Assembly (NCBI GenBank): GCA_028383305.1
Contig: JAOEVD010000012.1
Span: forward strand, 1-64,000
Length of the DNA: 64,000 nucleotides
Origin: Candidatus Puniceispirillum sp.
GTDB taxonomy: Bacteria; Pseudomonadota; Alphaproteobacteria; Puniceispirillales; Puniceispirillaceae
Direction: 5' to 3'
Shown: positions 1 to 7,537 of the stretch, piece by piece
How positions within the stretch are numbered: position 1 is the stretch's first letter
Layout: the number at the start of each line of letters is the position of its first letter
Made by a program: the position numbers and the translations under genes
The notes under the pieces: generated by a model
The model's input: only the letters and a program-made list of their open reading frames with translations
Database searches by the model: none
What the model was told of the DNA's origin: nothing

Positions 1-12
1 CATAAGCCTATA

Positions 13-609
13 TTGCGTTTTAGTGTGTTCTTAATAGCACTTCTTGCATATTTAACAGCATCAGTTCCAGCCATGTCATACGAAGAACCAGAATACTCTA
101 TCGTCAAAAAGACTGATGTTTATGAGGTTCGTCAATACAACAAGCGGACTGTTGCTGAAGTTCGCTATGGTGAAGAAGACAACGGATTCAGGCTGTTATT
201 TGATTATATATCAGGAGCAAATAAAGGCTCCAAAGAAGTTGAGATGACTATTCCAGTCACTCAATCCAAAGAAATTGATATGACTGTGCCAGTCACTCAA
301 TCCACGACTGATGGTAAAATGAGTATGAGGTTCTTTTTGCCCAAGCAGTACACAAAACAAAATGCACCAGAACCTGATGATGAAAGAGTTAGAATTATTA
401 ACCTGCCAGCGGAATATTTCGCTGTCATTTCGTACTCAGGTTTTGCATCTGACGGTAACTTTGAAGAGCATTACACGGAATTAGAGGCTGCATTGGATAA
501 AGACGGCATGGTCATCAAGGGCCCGCCAATCAAAGCCACCTATAATTCGCCTTTCACACTGCCTTTCCTTAGACGCAATGAGGCGATGTACCCATTAGAG
601 TGGAATTAG
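13..609 (+). CDS. SOUL-family heme-binding-like secreted protein
   Basis: The 198-residue product opens with a hydrophobic signal peptide (residues 1-21, ending near VPAMS). It continues with the SOUL/HBP fold signature: an EPEYSIVKK start, a YEVRQY strand and the repeated MTxPVTQS segment at residues 78-85 and 90-97, where SOUL proteins normally carry MTxPV motifs. SOUL proteins bind heme or other hydrophobic ligands; the bacterial ones are mostly periplasmic and of unknown role. The start used is a TTG, and the frame stays open to the first base of the window, so the true start may lie outside. It converges on the broken integrase, overlapping its 3' end by 15 bases, and sits outside the inner attachment repeat, so it may be cargo of the older, left-hand island. 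The family call is firm; the function and start are not. Confidence 0.8.
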   Translation: MRFSVFLIALLAYLTASVPAMSYEEPEYSIVKKTDVYEVRQYNKRTVAEVRYGEEDNGFRLLFDYISGANKGSKEVEMTIPVTQSKEIDMTVPVTQSTTDGKMSMRFFLPKQYTKQNAPEPDDERVRIINLPAEYFAVISYSGFASDGNFEEHYTELEAALDKDGMVIKGPPIKATYNSPFTLPFLRRNEAMYPLEWN

Positions 610-1761
610 CTTATCCATCCATTTAGCTTTGACATTCAACGGCTGTCCAAGACCATATCTCTGACCTACTCCAGTCGTTGTCCAGCCACCAATCGCATCA
701 ATGATGTCTGATGGACATTCAACAGCACGAAGCCTGTCCCGCATTGAGTGCCTCAATGAATGTATTACACAGCCCTCTGGCACTCTTGGCTTTAGCCACT
801 TGTTTATGGCTGCTGAAGCAGAGTTGGCATTGCTACTTGAGCCATGATTATATCTGGGGAATAAGAAATTGCTCCCAGATGCAGCCTCAATCCCCCTAGA
901 AGCCGCCCACAGGGCTTCTCCAACCAATGGAACATATCTTCGCTACCTTTGGTCTTAAGCCGTCTCCACGGATGTGGAGTGATATTGATATGGGGTGTTT
1001 CATCATTCAGATGAACATCTTTTACTGATAGCCCAACAGCTTCTCCAAGCCTCATGCCAGTGTCACTTAGTAAGGCTACAAGCCAGCGCATATCATTGTC
1101 CATGTGACGACACTCAGACTGAATGGACCTGATACATTCTGTTGGAATGGGAAGCCTTCTCTGCCTGTCCTCTTCGGGCATGAAGGTACGAGCAAAGGCA
1201 TTGCCGCAATCAAGCCCTTGCTCACTGATGGTTAGGTTGATGATTGACCTGATAGTTGAGAAATTGCGTTTAACTGATGCGATAGATAATCCTCTATCCA
1301 GCATGGCATCACGAAGGGCAGCTGCATCAGAAGATGAATAGCCATCTATGGGGTCTGTCACCCAGATGCTTGATAACAGCATCCACGTTCCGTGATGCAC
1401 CACGGATGAAGGTTTTATCCTTACCAACGCCCTTCAGCTTGATATAGGCATCTCTTGCTTCTGATAGGGTTAAGCCAGACGATAACTGACCATGACCGTT
1501 ACTATCATGCACCAAATGTGCTGCGGGAAGCGGCATTGCACTCAATCTTAACGACAACCAATAATCATGCAGCCGTTGCAGGATGGAATCACACATCCTC
1601 TTTGCACGACTAACTGACTTGGTTTTGAGGCAAATAACTATCCTGTCACGCTTATAATGCTGTCTGACATCGCATGGAACCTGCTTACTAAAATAGTAAA
1701 CACTACGTTTTTGATAGAGATATGAGGCACAAGATTTGTCTACCATATTGTCTACCCACAT
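595..1761 (-). pseudogene. Tyrosine site-specific integrase, two frameshifts
   Basis: Three consecutive minus-strand reading frames together give one full-length tyrosine recombinase. The N-terminal part (from MWVDNMVDK, about 1761-1355) has the SAxLYQKRSVYYF-like start of integrases with a DUF6538-type N-terminus. The middle (about 1350-930) carries the first catalytic Arg in TGMRLGEAVGL. The last part (about 930-595) has HSLRHSMRDRL and GGWTTTGVGQRYG with the nucleophile Tyr. The frame changes at a run of four C (minus strand) near 1350-1353, where dropping one C joins GDRP to IDGYSSSD. It changes again near 930, where one base is missing before VPLVGEALWAAS. Catalytic residues are otherwise intact, so the breakage looks recent, although sequencing error in short runs cannot be excluded. 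The gene starts about 60 bases from the tRNA-Leu fragment, as expected for the integrase of a neighbouring island. Confidence 0.85.
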
Positions 1762-1820
1762 TGACTGCTGCAAATAAAATACTTGCAAATCAATTGAGTA
1801 GTTCAATTGGAACACTAAAG

Positions 1821-1881
1821 ATGGTGCGGGCGGGGAGACTCGAACTCCCACGGCCTAGGGCCCACGGATTTTAAGTCCGTT
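1821..1881 (-). repeat. Left attachment site: 3' fragment of tRNA-Leu(TAA)
   Basis: The stretch matches 14048-14108 base for base except 1858 (g against a at 14085). It contains the 3' CCA, the 3' acceptor strand, the T arm, the variable arm and the anticodon arm up to the start of the anticodon stem. It lacks the D arm and the 5' acceptor strand (the sequence turns into a T run at 1881), so it cannot be a working tRNA. It is the duplicated attachment sequence left by integration into the tRNA gene. Confidence 0.93.
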
Positions 1882-1984
1882 TTTTTATGCATTATCTAGC
1901 TACCGTCAAATCATTTTATCATTGAAAACATTATATTTTAGGAAGACAATATTACTTCAACCTACTCTTGTTTGTCTTAAATAT

Positions 1985-2026
1985 AGGGACTTGAGAGGGA
2001 CGTGAATTCTCTTTAGAGGGACTTGA
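1985..2026 (+). repeat. Three agggacktga repeats, candidate integrase arm sites
   Basis: Copies are agggacttga at 1985-1994, agggacgtga at 1996-2005 and agggacttga at 2017-2026, between the left attachment site and the integrase start. Similar copies occur inside the right end at 13960-13980. P4- and lambda-type integrases bind short direct repeats of this size (arm sites) flanking the core. The position just before the integrase gene would also let the protein repress its own promoter. The assignment is by pattern and position only. Confidence 0.55.
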
Positions 2027-2031
2027 AGTAA

Positions 2032-3213
2032 ATGCCTGAAATAGAAAAGTTGACCCAAAGGGTCGCCTTTGACCTAGTGCAATCCGGTAAAGCTGGGAAA
2101 TGGGGTGAAAAGAACAATAAGCTCAAATTAAAGGTATATCCTTCGGGTGAGGCTTCGTGGGTGTTTAGGCACGCGGGCAGGGAGACGGTTATCGGGCAAT
2201 TTAGCTCTGTAGATTTAGCACACGCAAAACAGGAAGCGGCATCTATTGAGCTTAAATTGCGTGCGGGCGAGGATCCGATAACCAAAAGGCGACTGGCAAG
2301 GACACAGATCCCCGACGAGCATCTAACCCTTAGGGCTGGGTACAACTTGTTCTGCAAGTTAGAATTGCCCTTAAAAAGTCCAAGGTATCAGCAGGATTAC
2401 ATCCACGAATTTGAAAAATACATATTACCCAAATTTGGAAATAGGCCCTTTTTCGAAATCACCAGAGATGATGTTATTGCGTTTATTGATCCGCATCGGA
2501 TTAAGCGCCCATCCATCGCCAAACGCTTAATCGCGTATTTGTCTCGGCTCTACAACTGGCTAAGCAATCGCCCGGGATTTTCTAGTCACTACAATGATCG
2601 GTTTATAAATCCTGCCAGAAGAGTTGAGAAGCCGATCATAAAGGAGAGATCCGGCTACCTGTTGCCAGAGGAAATGCGACGGATATGGGACGCTTGCGAT
2701 CTTCTGCCTAACCCATACAGCGCAGCCTGTGTTCGTTTGTTGATAATTACGGGCAAAAGGACTGTTGAGGCTCGTGAGATGCGGTCAACGCACCTTGATT
2801 TCCAGAGTAAGGTGTGGACGATACCCAACCCCAAGTCAGGAGACCTTGAGGACAAGGTTCCACTTACCGAACGCGCTTTTGAAATCATATCTGAGATCAA
2901 CAAAAACAATGGGCCTTATGTTTTCAGTTCTAATGGTGGGTTTTCTCCAATCTACACTGACAATAAATTGAAATTGCGCTTGCAGGCTGCATCAGGTGTA
3001 ATTGGCAAACACTGCGGTGAGACGGGTTGGACGTTTCATGATTTTAGGCGCTCTATTAAATCCAGCCTGACAAACCTTGGCTGCCCGCTTTTTGTTTCTG
3101 AAGCGATTCTGGGCCACAAGAATAAGGGGCTTGAGAGGGTTTACAACCTAGCAGATTTGCTGGAACAAAAGCGGCATTGGCTGCTCAAGTGGGAAGAGCA
3201 AATTTTTACCTAG
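2032..3213 (+). CDS. P4-type tyrosine integrase
   Basis: The 393-residue protein catalyses site-specific recombination between the tRNA-Leu attachment sites. The N-terminus (about 1-85) is the DUF4102-like arm-binding domain found in P4 and CP4-57 integrases, with KWGEKNNKLKLKV and a short GQFSSVDLAHAK helix region. The core-binding domain covers about 100-200. The catalytic domain has Arg243 (in TGKRTVEARE), His336 and Arg339 (FHDFRR), His362 (LGHKNKG) and Tyr371 (RVYN), the full R-HxxR-H-Y set. The length is normal for the family. The gene starts 150 bases from the left attachment site and reads inward, as in most tRNA-linked islands. The first ATG follows the third arm-like repeat directly, hinting at autoregulation. 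It appears intact and active. Confidence 0.93.
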   Translation: MPEIEKLTQRVAFDLVQSGKAGKWGEKNNKLKLKVYPSGEASWVFRHAGRETVIGQFSSVDLAHAKQEAASIELKLRAGEDPITKRRLARTQIPDEHLTLRAGYNLFCKLELPLKSPRYQQDYIHEFEKYILPKFGNRPFFEITRDDVIAFIDPHRIKRPSIAKRLIAYLSRLYNWLSNRPGFSSHYNDRFINPARRVEKPIIKERSGYLLPEEMRRIWDACDLLPNPYSAACVRLLIITGKRTVEAREMRSTHLDFQSKVWTIPNPKSGDLEDKVPLTERAFEIISEINKNNGPYVFSSNGGFSPIYTDNKLKLRLQAASGVIGKHCGETGWTFHDFRRSIKSSLTNLGCPLFVSEAILGHKNKGLERVYNLADLLEQKRHWLLKWEEQIFT

Positions 3214-3274
3214 AAAAACCCAAGCCTGATTTGATACTAGTGATAAATAACTAGTAATAACAATGTTTTGGCTA

Positions 3275-3303
3275 GTGTCAGACTACTAATCTTTAGGTAT
3301 AAT
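3275..3303 (+). promoter_or_regulatory. Candidate promoter for alpA-primase operon
   Basis: An exact TATAAT lies at 3298-3303, 17 bases after a weak -35 (gtgtca, 3275-3280). The 125-base gap between integrase and alpA also holds two copies of the palindrome actagt (3236-3241, 3250-3255) and a further ctagt at 3272, possible operator half-sites. This is the only clear place for a promoter driving the replication module. It is called from base pattern alone. Confidence 0.4.
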
Positions 3304-3339
3304 AAAAGGCGTTAAGACACTGATACAGGGTTTGCGCCA

Positions 3340-3528
3340 ATGCAGGATATCTACTTTACACCAATTCAGGCGGCTGAGTTTTTAGGTGTTTCCAAATACA
3401 CGCTTCAGAACCAGAGAGTTCAGCGGGTTGGGCCACCATTCATCAAAATTCGAAATAGGCTGGTCCGCTACAAGAAAGCGGATTTGATCGCCTATCTTGA
3501 GAAAAATCGCGTTTTGACGGTCGGCTAA
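3340..3528 (+). CDS. AlpA-like excisionase / MerR-type HTH regulator
   Basis: This 62-residue protein is a single helix-turn-helix domain. It has FTPIQAAEFLGVSKYTLQNQR as recognition helices and the PPFIKIRNRLVRYKKADLIAYLEKN wing typical of HTH_17/AlpA proteins. Such proteins in P4-like and satellite elements act as excisionases or as activators of the integrase or replication genes. The gene is followed after one base by the primase-helicase start, so the two are almost certainly co-transcribed and translationally linked. Which of the two roles applies cannot be told from sequence; excision directionality factor is the more likely given the adjacent integrase. Confidence 0.82.
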   Translation: MQDIYFTPIQAAEFLGVSKYTLQNQRVQRVGPPFIKIRNRLVRYKKADLIAYLEKNRVLTVG

Positions 3529-3529
3529 A

Positions 3530-5362
3530 ATGACCGATTACGCTGCTCACATCGAAGAAGTCGCTACTCATTACTGGGGTAAGCCGAACCCGCGCCTATC
3601 CAATGGTACGGAATTACGCTGGGGAAACAACGGCAGTAAATCTGTTTGCCTACAAAAGGGTGTGTGGACGGATTTTGAGAGCGGTGAAACCGGCGGCCTC
3701 GTGGCCTTGGTAAAGGCAAACGAGCCAGCAACCATCAGCGGCAATCTTGCAGATATATTGGAGAGCAAATTTGGCATTGCCAAAAACGAGCAAGCCAAGG
3801 TTTGCTCGACCAAGCGCCAAACACTTGTTAGGCGCTACGACTATCGTGATGCGACCGGATCGCTTGTTTACCAAGTAGAGCGTTATGAAAACCCAAAGAC
3901 ATTTCGTCAGCGCCGCCCGGACGGCAAGGGTGGCTGGATTCCAAACATAAAAGACGTCCAGCCTGTCCTCTATAACCTCCCCGAACTATTGAACAGAACT
4001 GCCGAGCCTATTTACTTGGTTGAGGGCGAGAAAGATGCTGATGCTCTTATGGCAGAGGGCGTTCTTGCGACCACCAACAGCGGTGGAGCCGCCAAATGGG
4101 ACGATAGCCTCACAGAGTCCCTCAGAGGCCGCGAGGTCATCATCCTGCCCGACAATGACGAACCCGGGTTGATACGCGCCCAGCGGCTTCTCAAGGCATT
4201 AACAGGGGTCGCTGCGTCGGTTGAGGCAAAAGATCCATCGGTTTTCCCCGAAAAGGGCGATGTGAGTGATTTTCTGGCCGATAATCATCGTGTTGAGGAA
4301 CTGCATGATTTACCACAACTGCTCATAGATGACTCAGTTTACTCCACCCCTGTTTCCGGGGATGAGTGTTTTCATTTTTTGGGTGCTTCAGATCTGCGCA
4401 ATATGCCACCAATAGAGTGGCTCGTTGGTTGGGAAGAAGAGGGCTTTATTACTGCCCAAGGCCTATCGCTGATTTATGGCGCCCCGGCCACAGGTAAATC
4501 ATTTTTGGCTCTGGATATGGCACTCTCTATCGCAAACGGAGTGCGTTGGCAGGGCGTCCCAGTAAAGCAGGGCAAAGTTCTCTTCGTCGCTGGTGAGGGT
4601 GTAGCCGGTCTTGGAAAGCGTTTGAAGGCTTGGGAGGCGCACCACAAAATCCGTGATACGGGTAATTTTTGCGTGCTTCCAATAGCGGTGAATTTTCGAG
4701 AGCCTTCAGAAGTGGACAAACTAATCCGCTCGATCGAAGCAGCCGATGGTGAATGGGCCTGTGTAGTGATTGACACAGTAGCGCGGTCACTTTCAGGCGG
4801 TGATGAGAATAGCGCAACAGATGCTGGAGTTTGGATCGCCGTAGCTGATCGGGTTAGGCAGTCTCACGGTTGTGCGCTTATAGGGGTTCATCACAGTGGC
4901 AAAGACACCACTAGAGGAATGAGAGGGTCTAGCGCCTTTTTAGGCGGTGTAGATACATCCCTGCTGGTAACCAAGGAACGTGATAGCAGGTTTGTAAAAC
5001 TAAGTTGTGAGAAACAAAAAGATGCCGAATTAGCAGAAGACCAGTTTTTTGAAATGGTTCCGGTTGCGATGCTTCGCGACACTTCCGTTATTTTGAGAAA
5101 AGTTGATGCTGCCGTCGCGGCAGACAAAAAGAAGTCAGTGTCACTTACACCTCAGCAGAGCTTGGCACTTGAGGCGCTTCGATCACTAACCATCGATACG
5201 GAACGTCAGAAGCATCCGTCCGGAGATTGGGCTGAGGCACACAGGGTCAAAGTGCCTGACGAAAAGGCTAATCGACGCGGAGATCACAGAAATGCATTGA
5301 TAACTAAAGGTCTCGTCGCATCCGATCGTAATCTTGTTTGGTTAGTTCATGAAAACAGATAG
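3530..5362 (+). CDS. TOPRIM primase - RepA-type helicase fusion
   Basis: The 610-residue protein joins a primase module to a hexameric RepA-like ATPase. Residues about 1-60 look like a primase zinc/CHC-like N-terminal region (GVWTDFESGETGGLVALV) without obvious metal cysteines. A TOPRIM domain spans about 158-255, with Glu166 in YLVEGEKDADAL and DND at 208-210 (ILPDNDEPG). The helicase part starts near 300 and carries Walker A GAPATGKS at 317-324 and a Walker B-like VVIDTVAR near 410, as in AAA_25/RepA. Similar fusions replicate plasmids, phage satellites and integrative islands independently of host DnaB loading. The gene follows alpA by one base and precedes the palindromic repeats at 5371-5460. 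It is full length and uninterrupted. The replication role is well supported, the start of synthesis less so. Confidence 0.87.
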   Translation: MTDYAAHIEEVATHYWGKPNPRLSNGTELRWGNNGSKSVCLQKGVWTDFESGETGGLVALVKANEPATISGNLADILESKFGIAKNEQAKVCSTKRQTLVRRYDYRDATGSLVYQVERYENPKTFRQRRPDGKGGWIPNIKDVQPVLYNLPELLNRTAEPIYLVEGEKDADALMAEGVLATTNSGGAAKWDDSLTESLRGREVIILPDNDEPGLIRAQRLLKALTGVAASVEAKDPSVFPEKGDVSDFLADNHRVEELHDLPQLLIDDSVYSTPVSGDECFHFLGASDLRNMPPIEWLVGWEEEGFITAQGLSLIYGAPATGKSFLALDMALSIANGVRWQGVPVKQGKVLFVAGEGVAGLGKRLKAWEAHHKIRDTGNFCVLPIAVNFREPSEVDKLIRSIEAADGEWACVVIDTVARSLSGGDENSATDAGVWIAVADRVRQSHGCALIGVHHSGKDTTRGMRGSSAFLGGVDTSLLVTKERDSRFVKLSCEKQKDAELAEDQFFEMVPVAMLRDTSVILRKVDAAVAADKKKSVSLTPQQSLALEALRSLTIDTERQKHPSGDWAEAHRVKVPDEKANRRGDHRNALITKGLVASDRNLVWLVHENR

Positions 5363-5370
5363 TTACATAC

Positions 5371-5460
5371 AGATATCCGAAATACGATCGGATATCCGAT
5401 TGGATGCTTCCGTATATCCGTCCGATCCGATCTCTTTAGAGATCGGGCGGATATTCGGAT
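5371..5460. other. Palindromic repeat cluster, candidate island origin
   Basis: In 90 bases there are four versions of the palindrome cggatatccg: agatatccga (5371-5380), cggatatccg (5390-5399), cgtatatccg (5411-5420) and cggatattcg (5448-5457). A perfect 8-bp hairpin, ccgatctc-ttta-gagatcgg, lies at 5427-5446. The cluster sits between the primase-helicase and a winged-helix gene, the usual place of iteron origins in small replicons. It could instead be an operator array controlling the winged-helix gene. Confidence 0.55.
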
Positions 5461-5499
5461 CCACAAGGATGTGTAGTTTTTGTTTAGTGGAGCGCAATC

Positions 5500-5856
5500 A
5501 TGACTGACGCGCGTCGCTATTCAATTATTCCGATCCGCGCCGTGGGAATGATTACGCGCGGCAGGACTTGGCGAGTATTGGCGGCCCTTTGTGCGCACTG
5601 CTCACCAAGAGGCGTTTGTTACCCCAACCAGTCCACGCTGTCGGAGATGACAGGCATCGATCAAGCGAACGTTTCACGCGCTATTAGAGAGTTATATGAC
5701 CTTGGTTTGCTGAGATACCTGATGCCGATAGGCAAGAAACACCCCAAGGCATTCATGCGCGGCAATCGTTATCAGATTCTTTATGAGCCGCACGCACCTT
5801 TGCCGGATCCGCGAGAAATAGAGCTACCACCCGGTGCGAGAACAAACCGATGGTAA
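5500..5856 (+). CDS. Winged-helix DNA-binding protein, probable replication initiator or regulator
   Basis: The 118-residue protein has a clear HTH_36-type winged helix: RTWRVLAALCAHCSPRGVCYP, then QSTLSEMTGIDQANVSRAI (recognition helix) and RELYDLGLLRYL. This arrangement is shared by plasmid and phage replication initiators and their regulators. It directly follows the palindromic cluster at 5371-5460, which is a natural binding target for it. The C-terminal 30 residues are Pro-rich and probably flexible. It is small for a complete Rep protein, so an initiator accessory or copy-control repressor is equally possible. The fold is confident, the job inferred from context. Confidence 0.75.
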   Translation: MTDARRYSIIPIRAVGMITRGRTWRVLAALCAHCSPRGVCYPNQSTLSEMTGIDQANVSRAIRELYDLGLLRYLMPIGKKHPKAFMRGNRYQILYEPHAPLPDPREIELPPGARTNRW

Positions 5857-6203
5857 CAGCATCAAGAATGTGGGGGTCTGGGGGCTTCACACACATACTC
5901 CCAAACACGCGCTGCCTACGAACCAGCCAGCGCGAAGTCACACCGCCAGTCAGTCATGAGCAGCGGGCTGGTGGTGTGACACCTAACACAGATAACCAAT
6001 CTGTAGGTAGGCCTATGCTGTGCATTAGTTACAGCGGCACAGCTCCATTTGAGTCCCAGTTGAGTCCCTTTTATGAGGGTAGAATCAGCGCCCAAATCTG
6101 CTGCCGCCAGCGCCACAGAAAAGCACCCTTACGCCCCCGGGGGTACGCATCTCTATATGGGGAAGCCAATCAAAATTTTCGAGAAAAATGAAAGGACCCG
6201 AAA
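5857..6203. other. Gene-free stretch with a long inverted repeat
   Basis: I find no convincing gene in these 347 bases. A 13-bp inverted repeat (gtcacaccgccag 5937-5949, ctggtggtgtgac 5968-5980; one G-T pair) would form a strong hairpin with an 18-base loop. It is not followed by a T run on the plus strand, so it is a poor terminator. A 9-base direct repeat ttgagtccc occurs at 6049-6057 and 6060-6068. The next gene has a good ribosome site (aaaggacccgaaa) just before 6204. Confidence 0.5.
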
Positions 6204-6884
6204 ATGAACAATGTCAAAGAAACAGAGACCACCGTTTACCGACTTCAGGATTCGCTGGAGGCTTTGTTGAGGCGTTACAATGAGAAATCCCAAGCAGCAG
6301 CCGAAGACGGCCTCAGCGGCGCTGCAATCTCAAAACAAGCACGATGTTTGGCCGATATGAAGGCTGAGATCTCCGTAACCAGATCAGCATTAAATTTAGC
6401 CCAACAAAAATTGGCTGAAGCCGGCGAAGCTGCTAACGAGGCTGATGCAGTTGCATCGCGTGAAAGGATCTGTGAACTCACTGATGGCCTCATCGCGCAG
6501 GCAAAAAAGTTTGAGGCCTCCATTAAGAAGGCTGGCCGGGAGTATGGCCAGATACTTACAATATTGGAGGAGTGCCGAAACCTGTCTGAAACAGCCAAAG
6601 ACTGGCCACTGTTTGTCTTCAAACATCGGAAAATCACCCTCTGGGCTTACAACCATTTTATTAACCTGTCAGCTCTTCATCTGGGTCTGGCTCCAAGCCT
6701 CCACTTCACGCATTGGCCAAAGGCGGAGCTGGCAAAAGACGGTGCTGATCCGACGATCGCTTACAGTGACCTAATTTATGCAAAGAACCTTTGGCAAAAC
6801 CCAGAGCCAGCTGAAGAGGAACTCCCAGACGAGCCAATTGAATGGCGTGAGGCAACCCCCGAGGAGATCGATAATGTTGCGTGA
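6204..6884 (+). CDS. Hypothetical coiled-coil island protein
   Basis: I do not recognise the family. The 226-residue product is highly charged. Residues about 1-120 look like long amphipathic helices (LQDSLEALLRRYNEKSQ, LNLAQQKLAEAGEAANEADA), a probable coiled coil. A more globular region rich in aromatic residues follows (about 130-185, VFKHRKITLWAYNHFINLSALHLGL), then an acidic tail (PEPAEEELPDEPIEWREATPEE). No signal peptide or membrane helix is seen. The strong ribosome site aaagga lies about ten bases upstream. The gene overlaps the next one by 11 bases, so the two are coupled. A structural or DNA-associated role in the island is possible but unproven. Confidence 0.7.
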   Translation: MNNVKETETTVYRLQDSLEALLRRYNEKSQAAAEDGLSGAAISKQARCLADMKAEISVTRSALNLAQQKLAEAGEAANEADAVASRERICELTDGLIAQAKKFEASIKKAGREYGQILTILEECRNLSETAKDWPLFVFKHRKITLWAYNHFINLSALHLGLAPSLHFTHWPKAELAKDGADPTIAYSDLIYAKNLWQNPEPAEEELPDEPIEWREATPEEIDNVA

Positions 6885-7374
6885 GATTGCATCAGCTAGA
6901 CAGCCACTAAACGCTTTGATTGAGTTTGCGCTGCGTGAGAAAGGGGCAATGGTTAGCGCTGATGCGGTAAATCGATACGCTGATATGCTCTCTACGGCTC
7001 TAGCAGCAGATGAGGGCGATGACGTTTCAAACTTGCCTTGGGGTGACTTTGTAGTGTCGCTCGACGGTTCTTCAAAGTTTGATAGCGCTGTTTTTGCTTT
7101 GGGCCAAACGTTGAATGCATCTGAGGCTGAAATGCGGCAGTTAATAACTGTTGTAGACGGCGTTACAGCCATTATGGGTGGTGATGACCCTGATGATGTT
7201 GAGAATTATATCGAAGCAGCATTGGAACGTGACGAGGCCTTTAATTCAAATGAGGTAGAAGCCTTCAGTCATTTGGATGAAGAGAGCCAAGAATATGAGC
7301 AAGAGTACCTAGAGGCGCGGATTAGTGCCGCTGACGATGGTTCACCGTCTCATATTGAGGTTGGCGATGAGTGA
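6874..7374 (+). CDS. Hypothetical acidic island protein
   Basis: This is an unrecognised 166-residue acidic protein starting at the ATG inside the end of the preceding gene (overlap 11 bases). An earlier in-frame start at 6778 would give a 32-residue basic extension that only shadows the upstream gene, so I reject it. The sequence is soluble and mostly helical by eye, ending in a very acidic stretch (about residues 105-166, DDPDDVENYIEAALERD and later EESQEYEQEY). Acidic small proteins encoded with coiled-coil partners in mobile elements sometimes mimic DNA or inhibit host enzymes, but nothing in the sequence proves that here. Translational coupling suggests it works with the 6204-6884 product. 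Confidence 0.68.
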   Translation: MLREIASARQPLNALIEFALREKGAMVSADAVNRYADMLSTALAADEGDDVSNLPWGDFVVSLDGSSKFDSAVFALGQTLNASEAEMRQLITVVDGVTAIMGGDDPDDVENYIEAALERDEAFNSNEVEAFSHLDEESQEYEQEYLEARISAADDGSPSHIEVGDE

Positions 7375-7537
7375 AATTTCAACTTTATAGTATTTCCCTC
7401 ATTTGACAGCGTTTTGTAAATGAAACAGATAATGTTCTTTGTTTTTTATGTTGGTGTCATTACTTTTACATGGTGTCGTTGCTGTTAATGTCATCGATCT
7501 GTTGCGCCCATTATAAAAATTAGCTTTAGGAAACTGG

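Noticed and set aside
1822-1881. A second functional tRNA-Leu
   Set aside because: The 5' acceptor strand, D arm and half of the anticodon stem are missing.
5850-6191. Open frame of 113 codons after the winged-helix gene
   Set aside because: No ribosome site, composition rich in rare combinations (Cys, Arg, Ser) and it runs through the inverted repeat; it looks like chance.
6778-6873. Longer N-terminus for the acidic island protein
   Set aside because: The extra 32 residues only shadow the preceding gene; the ATG at 6874 gives the normal coupled overlap.
7403-7433. Possible promoter (ttgaca and gataat) before the NYN gene
   Set aside because: The spacing is 19 bases and other AT-rich boxes nearby are equally good, so no site can be chosen.
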